Assembly: GCF_027587195.1 (NCBI RefSeq)
Contig: NZ_JAPDDP010000001.1
Location: 167,766-231,765 of the forward strand
DNA: 64,000 nt
Origin: Solirubrobacter phytolaccae
Lineage (GTDB): Bacteria > Actinomycetota > Thermoleophilia > Solirubrobacterales > Solirubrobacteraceae
Direction: 5' to 3'
Shown piece after piece: positions 1-8,104 of the stretch. Position numbers and translations under genes: made by a program. The notes beneath the pieces are model-generated. The model searched no databases. It was not told the origin of the DNA and worked only from the letters and a program-made list of their open reading frames with translations. How positions within the stretch are numbered: position 1 is the stretch's first letter; each line of letters starts with the position of its first letter.

Positions 1-2095
1 CCGACGCGAAGATCTGCTCGGCGTCCTGCACGATCTCCTGCTCGATCGCGCTGAGCACGTCGGAGATGCGGGAGATGTCGATCGCGACCGTGAACGGGCC
101 GACGGTGGGGTCGAGGTCCTGGAAGTGGAACCCGGCGGAGGCGGTGATGTCGACGCTCTGCGCGTTCGCCACCACCGCGAGCGTGGCGTTGCAGCCGGCG
201 TCGATCGAGATCGTCCCGAGGTCGGCGCCGAGCACGTTGGGGAGCGGGACGTCGAGCTGCAGCCCGTAGGAGAAGGCCGCGTTGAACGTGCCGGAGTCGA
301 CCAGCACGCAGCTCATGGTGCCGCTCAGGATCGTGCCGAAGTCGAGCTCGAACGACGCGCCGGTGGACGTGATCTCCGCCGACAGCGACTCGTTGACGAT
401 GTCGAGCAGGCTGACGCTGATGCCGAGCGACAGGTACGGCGAGCCCGCGGTCGTGAGCGACAGCGACGGCCCGCCCGGCGGCACCAGCTGCTTCGTGGTC
501 GCGTTCGCGATCGCGTCCTTGTCGGCCTGCGTCTTGGGGATCTGGTTGTTCGGGATCGGGTTGCCGGCGCTGTCCACGCGGATCGTGACGCCGGGGCCGT
601 TGCCGGTCAGGTGCAGCGGCCCCAGATCCAGCGGCGCGGCCGTCAGCTCGGCCTGGGCGCCGGTGCTGGCGTCGAGCTCGACGTCGCCGTAGAAGGACCA
701 GCCCAGCACCGAGAGCGCACCGCTGAAGCCGAACTGCATGTGCGTGAGCGAGCCGTCGGGCAGCGTCACCGGCTCCATCGGGTTCTCGACCCACGTGAAG
801 GAGAGGTCGCTGATGCTGATCGGGATGCCGACGTCGACGCTCGAGTTCGTGAACACCGTGATGACGTCCGACAGCGTCATCTGCGGCACCGAGAACGCGA
901 CGTAGAGCGGGTTCGGCACGTCACCGTCGAGGCCGCAGACGACGACGAACGTGTCGTCGTCGAGATCGACGTTCACCGAGCCGTCGCCGAGGTGGAACTT
1001 GCCCTCAAGGCCGAGCGCGAAGGACGATGGCTCGAAGAAGATCCCCATGCCGACGCCGAACTCGTCGAAGTGCACGCCGGGCATCGTGGGCGGCGTGAAC
1101 AGGGTCTGCCCGTCGCCGTCGATCACCGCGCCCACGGCCGCCTCGACGTTGTCGACGGTGAGCGACAGGTCGGCGCTGAACTGCGGGCTGCCGAAGATCG
1201 AGAACGGCATCGTCGCCTTGGCCTCGAAGACGACGAACTTGAACAGCGGCGTGATGTTCAGGCTCACGGTGGGCTGCTGGAGCTGCGCGGAGTCGGGGAG
1301 ATTCAGCGTCGGCAGCGTGCACGTGATGACCGTGCTCAGCGCGCTCAGGCCGACGTCGTGGTTGAACTGGACCGTGGCGTGGACGGTCGGCGGCGTCGGC
1401 AGCAGCGACTGCACCCCGGCCACGAGGCCGTACGGCAGCGTGGTGAGGTCGATGTCGCAGCTGAACAGGAAGACGTCGTTCGCGTCCGAGCACGCGAAGT
1501 TGGACACCTCGACGTCCGGGAGGCCGCTGGGCCAGGTCCCGCCCCACAGGCTGCAGAGCGTCTGCAGGCTGTAGGTCGCGCGGTCGGGCGGCTGGTTCGC
1601 GGTGCGCGCGCGGGCGGCCACGGCCATCAGGTAGGAGGCGACCGTGCAGGTCGAGTAGGTGGCGTGGGCCGTGAACCAGGCGGTCATGGCCGGCACCGGC
1701 TGGGCGGCCTTCAGCGCGGCCTGGAACGACTGGGCGTCCGGGTCCTCGGGGTGCGCGGCGAGCCAGTCGAGCAGGCCGTTGGTGGTCGCCATCCGCGCGA
1801 CGTCGTCGGAGGTCACGGCGAAGGTCGACGCGGCGAGCCCCATCGCGACCTCGCGCGCCACCGGCGCGTTGTTCGCGTCGTAGACGAGGTACGCCGAGAT
1901 CGGGCCGTGCAGCGGGGTGAGGCTGCCGCTGCTGCCACCGCCGGGGACGGTGGCGAGCAGCGTCTGCGTCCCGAGCATGGCCTCCTGCCCGTTTGCGCCC
2001 GGGTCGTCGTCGAACGAGTCGTAGACGGTGATGCTCCCGGCGAGCTGGTTGTTGACGGTCACCGGCGGATACTGCGTGGTCGTGGGATCGGTCAT
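1..2095 (-). CDS. large unrecognised protein, C-terminus beyond the window
   Basis: The frame is open from an ATG at 2095 to base 1 (about 698 codons) and the stop lies outside. I do not recognise the family. The start is MTDPTTTQYPPV with no signal peptide or membrane segment. After a Gly/Ser linker near residue 52 there is a helical stretch. From about residue 180 the chain alternates polar and hydrophobic residues like beta-strands, with scattered Cys and Asp-Gly turns (for example VHFDEFGVGMGIFF near 340). It lies 14 bp downstream of the gene at 2110-3825, with GGGAG before the start, so the two are probably co-transcribed. Third-position GC bias fits this frame; long open frames on the other strand and in another minus frame are Arg-rich shadows. 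A non-classically exported structural or toxin-like protein is possible but only a guess. Confidence 0.75.
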   Translation of the reverse strand, partial: MTDPTTTQYPPVTVNNQLAGSITVYDSFDDDPGANGQEAMLGTQTLLATVPGGGSSGSLTPLHGPISAYLVYDANNAPVAREVAMGLAASTFAVTSDDVARMATTNGLLDWLAAHPEDPDAQSFQAALKAAQPVPAMTAWFTAHATYSTCTVASYLMAVAARARTANQPPDRATYSLQTLCSLWGGTWPSGLPDVEVSNFACSDANDVFLFSCDIDLTTLPYGLVAGVQSLLPTPPTVHATVQFNHDVGLSALSTVITCTLPTLNLPDSAQLQQPTVSLNITPLFKFVVFEAKATMPFSIFGSPQFSADLSLTVDNVEAAVGAVIDGDGQTLFTPPTMPGVHFDEFGVGMGIFFEPSSFALGLEGKFHLGDGSVNVDLDDDTFVVVCGLDGDVPNPLYVAFSVPQMTLSDVITVFTNSSVDVGIPISISDLSFTWVENPMEPVTLPDGSLTHMQFGFSGALSVLGWSFYGDVELDASTGAQAELTAAPLDLGPLHLTGNGPGVTIRVDSAGNPIPNNQIPKTQADKDAIANATTKQLVPPGGPSLSLTTAGSPYLSLGISVSLLDIVNESLSAEITSTGASFELDFGTILSGTMSCVLVDSGTFNAAFSYGLQLDVPLPNVLGADLGTISIDAGCNATLAVVANAQSVDITASAGFHFQDLDPTVGPFTVAIDISRISDVLSAIEQEIVQDAEQIFAS

Positions 2096-2109
2096 GGCGG
2101 CGGCTCCCG

Positions 2110-3825
2110 CTACTCGACGATCTCGGTGTCGGAGTCGTAGTCCGAGTCGCCGGACTCGGTCTCCTCGGACTCGGACTCGGCCTCCTCGGCGGCGTCTTCC
2201 ATCTCCTCCGCCTCGGCCTGCTCGGCCTCCGCTTCCTGCTGCTGCGCCTGCGACATCTCGGAGTCGACGGCCTCCTCCGCCGAGCTCGCGTCGATGTCCG
2301 TCTGGACCACATCGGTCTCGACCTGCTTGAAGTCGCCGCTCTGGCGCGCGTCCGCGAGGTCCTGCTCGGCCTGCATCACGTCGCCCTCGGCCGATTCCAG
2401 GTCGGGCGTGACCTCGACCTCCGCGAGGTCCTGAAGCTCTGACCCGGTCTCCGCGAGGCTGCCTTCGATCGCGTCGCCCTGGACGTCGTCGAGCGCCTCC
2501 ACCTGCTCGGCCTTGACCGCGTCCTGCGTCGCGGGGATGTCCGCGGCCTCCGGGACCTCGATGCCGGAGCCGGCACGCGCCGCCTCGGCCTGGAGCTCGG
2601 CCTGGCCGCTCTGCTCGACCTCGGCGGCCGTGGCGTCGGCCTCGTCGATCTGCTCCTGGGTGGGCGGCTCGCCCTCGTTCTGGTTGGTCTCGGCATCCTC
2701 GAGCGCTTCCTTCTTCGCGCCGAGCTTGCTCTTGAGGAAGTCGAGCGCCATCCACAGCCCGACGAGCTTCTGGAACGTGCCTTCCAGGCTGTTGAAGTCG
2801 GTCGGCATCAGGCTCTTGAGCCAGCTCTTGACCGCGTCCTCCGGGGCCTGGTCGACGCCGATCACCTTCGTCCCGTTCAGCGTGCCCGTGAGGATCGGCC
2901 ACAGCGTCGAGTCGGCCGGCTTCTGCGTGTACGTGCTCTTGAGCGCGTACGAGCCGATCAGGCAGATCGACGGGTTGTCCGAGCTGGCGTCGTTGACGAA
3001 GGCGCCGTTCGAGAACGTCAGGTTCGTCGAGCTGCCGGAGGGGTCCGTGAACACGATCGTCATGCCGCTGTTGGGATCGGTCGGATCGGCGACCGCTCGC
3101 GGGGAGGACGGCGCCGTCAGCACGACCTTGCCCTGCGAGGAAGGGGTCTTGCTCTTGTTGGCGCCCTGCGCGTCGGACGTCGAGTACAGGTAGTAGGTGC
3201 GGCCGAGCGTGCCGGCGGCGATCGTCGAGCTCAGCCCCCACGTCCACGCGAACGTCTTCATGTGGGTGCTGACCGCGATGTAGCTGCCGAGGTCCAGGCC
3301 CTGGAAGCTCTTGGTGCTGTTGAAGTAGTCGGCCACGGCCTGGCTGATGCCACTCGCGGTGCTCTGCCCTTGCGCGCCGCTCATCGCGGTGTTGAAGCCC
3401 TTGGCCAGGTCCGAGCCGGGGTAGGCCATCAGGTTCTGCACGAACGTCGCGGCCTTGACCATGTTCGCCGCGGCCGCCGCGGTCGCCTCGATCGCGGGGT
3501 AGCCGATCGGGGCGGTGAAGCTGACCGCCTCCGACACGTTCATGACCGGGAACAGCCCCGTCGGCGACGAGAGCAGCAGCTGGTAGAGGTAACTCGGCTG
3601 CGGGCCGGTCTTCTTGGGGTCGGTGTACGTGTCGTTCAGGGTGACCGTGTCCGAGGCGCCGGCCGCGAGCGTCGCGGCGCCCGAGCCGAGCGGCAGCACT
3701 TTCAGCTGCTGCTGGTAGCCCTGGTGCGCGGTGGCGGCGGAGGTGTTGCTGGCGTCGACGACGACGAGCGGCTGGCCCGCGCTGTTGGTGATCTGGCAGG
3801 CGGTGTTAACGGCAATGGTGGTCAT
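2110..3825 (-). CDS. unrecognised protein with long acidic C-terminal tail
   Basis: 571 residues, starting at the ATG giving MTTIAVNTACQITN; longer upstream starts have non-coding-like sequence. Residues 1-370 look globular and beta-rich (PLVVVDASNTS, TYYLYSTSDAQG, GMTIVFTDPSGSSTNLTF), with a helical Ala-rich stretch near 120-190. Residues about 375-571 are extremely rich in Glu, Asp, Gln and Ala and end DSDYDSDTEIVE, probably helical to disordered. There is no signal peptide or transmembrane segment. I recall loosely similar hypothetical proteins in fungi and bacteria but know of no function. It heads a two-gene transcript with the protein at 1-2095 and diverges from the DUF4474 operon. The acidic tail could be a chaperone-binding or solubility segment; that is inference. 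Confidence 0.78.
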   Translation of the reverse strand: MTTIAVNTACQITNSAGQPLVVVDASNTSAATAHQGYQQQLKVLPLGSGAATLAAGASDTVTLNDTYTDPKKTGPQPSYLYQLLLSSPTGLFPVMNVSEAVSFTAPIGYPAIEATAAAAANMVKAATFVQNLMAYPGSDLAKGFNTAMSGAQGQSTASGISQAVADYFNSTKSFQGLDLGSYIAVSTHMKTFAWTWGLSSTIAAGTLGRTYYLYSTSDAQGANKSKTPSSQGKVVLTAPSSPRAVADPTDPNSGMTIVFTDPSGSSTNLTFSNGAFVNDASSDNPSICLIGSYALKSTYTQKPADSTLWPILTGTLNGTKVIGVDQAPEDAVKSWLKSLMPTDFNSLEGTFQKLVGLWMALDFLKSKLGAKKEALEDAETNQNEGEPPTQEQIDEADATAAEVEQSGQAELQAEAARAGSGIEVPEAADIPATQDAVKAEQVEALDDVQGDAIEGSLAETGSELQDLAEVEVTPDLESAEGDVMQAEQDLADARQSGDFKQVETDVVQTDIDASSAEEAVDSEMSQAQQQEAEAEQAEAEEMEDAAEEAESESEETESGDSDYDSDTEIVE

Positions 3826-4399
3826 TTCACGCTTTCTGGTAACGGGGGAATCGCGCACGCGGCAGCGGCCGGCGCGGGTGTGCAGGTGTGGTGAAAACAA
3901 GGAGTGGTGTAAGTGACATGCGTGATTGCCCTCGGTCACTCTTGACCGTGGTGAGAAATGCACCTCCATTGGTTGGATTGCGCGGCGCGAGGGTGACTCG
4001 AAATCCGGTCACGTGCGCACGGTTGCTCCTCTGCGGGCATGCAAATGCCCAGCACACGAAGCATCGGCATCGACCCATCGGCACCGCATAGAAGAAGCGA
4101 TACAGATGTATGAACCGATGCGGACGATACCGATCGGCGGCAAGTGCGCAAGCCGGGTTTTTCGCTGCTCGGAGCGATAGTTTGAATGCACAGTTTTAAG
4201 TTAAATGGATTTTCCCGGGAGAAGTGCAACCATGCCCTTCGTGGCGACTTTGGGACTGTTGTTCAAGTACTGACACGCCGCTCAGAAGCGGGGATTTCGG
4301 TCTTGACGAGTCACGGTAAGTAGGCTTCACTCCCGCTTCCGCTCGGTCCGGCTGGCCGGCGACGACGTTCTTGGTTTCAGCCACGGCAAGGAGCCAGAT
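3826..4399. promoter_or_regulatory. 574-bp divergent intergenic region
   Basis: This gap separates the leftward pair (1-3825) from the rightward operon (4400-8090), so it should hold both promoters. It is visibly more AT-rich than the rest of the window, especially 4060-4250. I see no convincing gene: short open frames on both strands lack coding bias. The clearest site is the ribosome-binding sequence AAGGAG at 4388-4393, six bases before the ATG at 4400. No clean -10/-35 pair stands out. Confidence 0.5.
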
Positions 4400-5779
4400 A
4401 TGAGTGAATGGAAGCCGTCCACCGTGCTCGGTGGGGCGGTGTGGGCTGCCGGGTTCACCTATGACCCGGAGCAGGACATCATCTACTCGCGGATGGACGC
4501 GCTCCAGCGCAAGTTCGGTTACGCCTGGGGCTATGACAACGCGGCGCTCGGCATGAGTGCGGTGATCGATTGCGAGCCGATCTTCTTCGACCACGGCGGC
4601 AAGCACTGGATGATCGAGCTCTGGAAGGGGCAGTACGGCCTCGAGACGGGGTGCGAGGTCGGTGTCTACTCGCGCGCGATCAACTCGGCCCCGAACGTCG
4701 GGTACCAGCTCCTGGACGCCACGGTCGGCCGGCGCCCGGGCGACGACGACCCGGCGCACAACCTGTTCTACGACTGCGCGAGCGACGACGACCGGTTGTT
4801 GATCGAGCTCACGCTCTACCGCAACGGCGAGCGCCTCTTCTCGCGCGGGCCGGAGCGGCACTGGTGGCTGACCGGCTTCAAGTGGGGCGTGCTCTCACGG
4901 CCGGAGGAGCTGGCGGTGGACATCCGCATCGGCTTCCCGGGGCGGGAGATGCGCGAGGCGTTCGAGCAGGCCTTGCGGGCGCGTGGCCACACGGACCTCA
5001 CGGTCGATGGGGACACGGTCGCCTTCCGCTTCGAGCAGGCGTTCGCGCCCCAGCCGCGCGCGGCCGTCCCGCAGCTCGTGGAGCTGGCGATGCAGGCCAA
5101 CCAGCGCATCGTCGAGCGCTATCGCAGCCTCGGCGCCGCGTCCAACGATCCCAACCAGGTCCAGGCCGAGTTCCTGCTGTTCGGCGGGCTCGGGCTGCTC
5201 CGCGCGGCGGACGTCTACGGGCGTCTGGCGACGCAGGCCGGCCTCGAGCTCGGCCACGCCGCGCGCGAGGTGATCGACGACCTGGCGCGCTTCTTCGGCG
5301 TGGCCACGCAGGTCGCCCGCGAGTGGTTCGCGGCGGCGCGGGAGGAGCTGTCGTCCTGGCTGACGTCGGTTCAGCGCGATCTGGGCCTGGCGATGGACTA
5401 CGCCTGCGTCGTCGAGATCGACAACCGGGAGGGTCCGTCTGACCTGCTGCTGGAACGCGCCGACGCCGAGGCGGGCACCTACGCGATCGCTCCGCCGCAG
5501 TGGATTCCCAAGGGCGACGTCGGGCGCTTCGTCATGCAGGACACCAAGCTCCAGCCCACCGGGTCCGGCGGCTCGGTGCGCTACCGCCACTGCCTCAACG
5601 GGATGCAGGTGCGTGACGCCTCCCTGGCCTACAGCTGCCCCTTCGGCTTCTGGACCTCGAACGTCGTCTCGGTGTCCGGGCAGTTCGTCGTGCGCGTCAA
5701 GACCGGCAACGGCGAGTGGCGCGAGTCAACGCCGCGGTCGGGCCATCCCCTTTACGTCAAGTTCGTCGCGGTCGCCTGA
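4400..5779 (+). CDS. DUF4474 protein with C-terminal beta-sandwich domain
   Basis: 459 residues; start set by AAGGAG six bases upstream. Residues about 15-225 match the DUF4474 pattern as I remember it: GFTYDPEQDIIYSRMDALQR, then IDCEPIFF, a GGKHWMIELWKGQYG segment and TGCEVGVYSR. DUF4474 has no established activity; it occurs in bacteria and fungi. Residues about 225-330 are helical. Residues about 332-459 (from MDYACVVEIDN) form a beta-rich domain with APPQWIPKGDVGRFVMQD and GSVRYRHC, resembling aegerolysin/actinoporin-like membrane-active sandwiches; that comparison is by eye and uncertain. There is no signal peptide. First gene of a tight operon (24 bp to the next). The added sandwich suggests a membrane- or glycan-binding module, which is inference. 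Confidence 0.75.
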   Translation: MSEWKPSTVLGGAVWAAGFTYDPEQDIIYSRMDALQRKFGYAWGYDNAALGMSAVIDCEPIFFDHGGKHWMIELWKGQYGLETGCEVGVYSRAINSAPNVGYQLLDATVGRRPGDDDPAHNLFYDCASDDDRLLIELTLYRNGERLFSRGPERHWWLTGFKWGVLSRPEELAVDIRIGFPGREMREAFEQALRARGHTDLTVDGDTVAFRFEQAFAPQPRAAVPQLVELAMQANQRIVERYRSLGAASNDPNQVQAEFLLFGGLGLLRAADVYGRLATQAGLELGHAAREVIDDLARFFGVATQVAREWFAAAREELSSWLTSVQRDLGLAMDYACVVEIDNREGPSDLLLERADAEAGTYAIAPPQWIPKGDVGRFVMQDTKLQPTGSGGSVRYRHCLNGMQVRDASLAYSCPFGFWTSNVVSVSGQFVVRVKTGNGEWRESTPRSGHPLYVKFVAVA

Positions 5780-5802
5780 GCGCCGCAGCTAAGGAGAGTC
5801 AC

Positions 5803-6315
5803 ATGGGCACCATGTTCGACACGGTCGGCGATCTGTCGGAGACCTTCAAGGGCCTCGAGGTCGAGGCGGTCGCGGCGTACGTCAACGGGAAGTTCGCGAA
5901 CGTCGCGGCGGCGAAGGCCAAGTTCCCGCACGCGCATCTGCTGGAGATCGACGTCTCCGGCCAGGGCGTCGGCAACGCGGGCGACTTCGAGGCCGGCGAC
6001 ATGCCGTACCGAGAGGCCGGCACGTGGGCGCGCAAGCGCATCGCCCACGTCCACCGTCCCGTCGTCTACTTCCAGGTCTCGAGCTGGACGAGCGTGATCG
6101 AGGCGCTCGGCCCGTTGCGCGACCAGGTGCGGCTCTGGACCGCGCACTACACGGGGCGGCCGCATCTGTGCTCGTCGGCGTGCGGCTTCGGCGTGCATGG
6201 GACGGCGGACGCGACCCAGTGGGGGTCCGCGCAGGCGCGCGGGACGCTCCCGGGTGTCTACGCCAACCGCAACATCGACGTGTCGATGACCAGCGACACG
6301 TTCTGGGCGGTCTGA
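5803..6315 (+). CDS. GH25/DUF1906-like barrel protein
   Basis: 170 residues, ATG preceded by AAGGAG at 5791-5796. The sequence resembles the short TIM-barrel proteins related to glycoside hydrolase family 25 muramidases and DUF1906: AHLLEIDVSGQGVG near residue 45, an Asp/Glu-containing DFEAGDMPYREAGTWARKR, PVVYFQVSSW, the LWTAHYTGRPHLC segment and ADATQW, ending DVSMTSDTFWAV. In GH25 enzymes such Asp/Glu positions cleave peptidoglycan. Whether this copy is catalytic is unclear because it is shorter than GH25 (about 190-220 residues). There is no signal peptide. Its stop overlaps the next start (TGATG at 6313-6317), so translation is coupled. A cell-wall hydrolase or a catalytically dead barrel are both possible. 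Confidence 0.65.
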   Translation: MGTMFDTVGDLSETFKGLEVEAVAAYVNGKFANVAAAKAKFPHAHLLEIDVSGQGVGNAGDFEAGDMPYREAGTWARKRIAHVHRPVVYFQVSSWTSVIEALGPLRDQVRLWTAHYTGRPHLCSSACGFGVHGTADATQWGSAQARGTLPGVYANRNIDVSMTSDTFWAV

Positions 6316-7886
6316 TGGCTCCGAGGACGCGCGAGGCCGTGGTCACCGCCGAGCTCGGCGATCTCCTGAGCGAGGCGGGGGTGTCGATCAAGCTCGGTAA
6401 GACCGACCGGCACGTGGTCGTCGTGGCCGAGGCGCCGTGTTGCTCGCACGCGGGCGGCCGGGCGGTGTCCGGCCGGGCGGGGGCCGTCGCCTCGGGCGGT
6501 GACGGCCCGGTGTTCCAGCCGGCGTTCAACACCGCCGAGCACGCGATCATCGTGTCCGGGCTCACGCTGCAGACCGAGGCGGCGCGCGTCGACGCCGCCA
6601 CGACCGCCTTGCCGATGGCGCAGGTGGCGGTCTCCGGTTGCTCGCCGACGCAGGACGTTCCCGCGACCTATTCGCTGACCTACGGCCAGCTGATCGCGCT
6701 CGGCGGCGACTTCTACGGCGACCCCGCGCACCCGGTCTGCAGCGCGCCGGACCCGGTGTGCCAGTTCGCCCGCAACTTCAACGGGATGGGCGGCGCCCAG
6801 GCGGAGGTGCAGGCGATCCTCGCCGTGGCGCAGAAGTTCGAGTTCGGCCCGATCAGCTCCGCGGTCCGTGACGGCCATCAGCCGTCCGGCGTCTACGCGG
6901 GGTTGGGGACCTCAGCCGGGCATGTCGTTCCAGACGAGGACCGGGCCTTCGACAAGGCGACGGGGGGAACCACGTTCCGCAACGGCCGCTATCTCAACCT
7001 CGCCTCGACCAACTTCGACCACTTCGGCGTCGACGCGATCGCGGCCTACACCGCCGGGCACCGGCTGGCCCAGCAGACGGCGGCGGCCGCCAAGGCGATC
7101 GACGATCCCGGCTCGCGCGCGCAGGCGCTGTTGACCGCGTACGCCATCAACGCGTTCTCGGACCACTTCCTCACCGACCTGTTCGCGTCGGGGCACATGC
7201 GCACGCCGCGGCGCAAGCTCTACGAGTCGGCCGACACCGATCTCACGCGCATGGGCGCGAGCCTGTGCGCCAAGCAGATGCACGACGAGGACAACAAGTT
7301 CGGCCTCTGGGTCACCAACTCGGTGGGGGACCGCTGGGTCGCGTACGGCGATTCCCGCTACCGGGACACCTACAACGCGGCCGGCCGGGTGATCGCCAAG
7401 CGGGCGGTCCAGCAGTCGATGGATGACGTCTGGGACAGCTTCGCCGCGGGCGGCGTGACCGACACCGACGCGCTCGGGGTGCTCAAGTACGTCGCCAGGC
7501 TGGTCCGCGAGGTCGCCGCCGAGCCGACGGCGGATCAGCACCGCGACGACCCCAACAACTGGTCCCCGCTGTTCTGGTGGGATCCGTCGAGCAACATGGT
7601 CATGCGCCGCAACGCCCTGCTCGACCCGTCGGATCGCACCTTCTGCAAGCAGGGCCTCTCCCCGTGGACCTGGGGCATCACGTCCACGGTCGCGAAGATG
7701 AAGGGCTCGCCCATCCGCATGCCCAAGCGCATGTACTCGACCTACCCGCCCGACGAGACCGGCCCGAACGGCGAGCTCGGCTGGCCGCCACTCCCCGGCA
7801 CCGAGGACGGCCCGACCGGCGCCGCGGGCCCGACCCTGACCGAAACACCGTTCACCTGGGCCGTCGACGGCTCGCCCGGCGTGTGA
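6315..7886 (+). CDS. zinc-dependent phospholipase C / S1-P1 nuclease-like protein
   Basis: 523 residues. The start overlaps the previous stop (TGATG), which excludes the longer upstream frame. The helical central part carries the fold's metal-site pattern: NFDHFGVDAIAAY near 230, then AINAFSDHFLTDLFASGHMR near 280-300 (H-x3-D-x5-GH). This pattern is shared by zinc-dependent phospholipase C and S1/P1 nucleases. The N-terminus (MAPRTREAVVTAELG) is not a signal peptide and is followed by a Cys/Gly-rich stretch. The C-terminus is Pro/Gly-rich. Co-transcribed with a barrel protein and the DUF4474 protein. Substrate cannot be read from the sequence; phospholipase is more likely than nuclease by similarity, at moderate confidence. 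Confidence 0.65.
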   Translation: MAPRTREAVVTAELGDLLSEAGVSIKLGKTDRHVVVVAEAPCCSHAGGRAVSGRAGAVASGGDGPVFQPAFNTAEHAIIVSGLTLQTEAARVDAATTALPMAQVAVSGCSPTQDVPATYSLTYGQLIALGGDFYGDPAHPVCSAPDPVCQFARNFNGMGGAQAEVQAILAVAQKFEFGPISSAVRDGHQPSGVYAGLGTSAGHVVPDEDRAFDKATGGTTFRNGRYLNLASTNFDHFGVDAIAAYTAGHRLAQQTAAAAKAIDDPGSRAQALLTAYAINAFSDHFLTDLFASGHMRTPRRKLYESADTDLTRMGASLCAKQMHDEDNKFGLWVTNSVGDRWVAYGDSRYRDTYNAAGRVIAKRAVQQSMDDVWDSFAAGGVTDTDALGVLKYVARLVREVAAEPTADQHRDDPNNWSPLFWWDPSSNMVMRRNALLDPSDRTFCKQGLSPWTWGITSTVAKMKGSPIRMPKRMYSTYPPDETGPNGELGWPPLPGTEDGPTGAAGPTLTETPFTWAVDGSPGV

Positions 7887-7898
7887 GACGGAGGAACC

Positions 7899-8090
7899 AT
7901 GATCGAAGTCAGCATTCTCACGGCCCACGGCGAGCCGATCGGCGAAGGGCTCGTCTTCCAGCTCGCGGCGCGCGGCAAGGTGCTCGCCGAGGCGACCACC
8001 GACCAAGCCGGCGTGGCGGCCTTCGACCTCGACGCCGGCCGCCGGCGCTCGATCTCGCTGCGCCATGTCCCGCCTGCGCAGGAGGAGTGA
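7899..8090 (+). CDS. small beta-sandwich-like protein
   Basis: 63 residues, ATG preceded by GGAGG at 7890-7894, 12 bp after the preceding stop. The sequence MIEVSILTAHGEPIGEG with the downstream ATTDQAGVAAFDLDAGR has the look of one carboxypeptidase-regulatory/SpaA-like beta-sandwich repeat (Asp-x-x-Gly-x-x turn followed by a strand). Last gene of the operon. It could be an accessory or stabilising subunit for the enzymes upstream; no function is known. Its stop is 14 bp from the convergent peptidase stop at 8105. Confidence 0.6.
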   Translation: MIEVSILTAHGEPIGEGLVFQLAARGKVLAEATTDQAGVAAFDLDAGRRRSISLRHVPPAQEE

Positions 8091-8104
8091 GGCCCGGCCG
8101 AAGG

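Noticed and set aside
125..2140. 671-codon open frame on the plus strand
   Set aside because: Antisense to the large minus-strand protein; composition is Arg/Val/His-heavy with no family signature, as expected of a GC-rich shadow frame.
1005..2312. 435-codon minus-strand frame
   Set aside because: Out of frame with the two supported minus-strand genes and almost half Arg/Ala/Pro; it crosses the true stop and start at 2110 and 2095.
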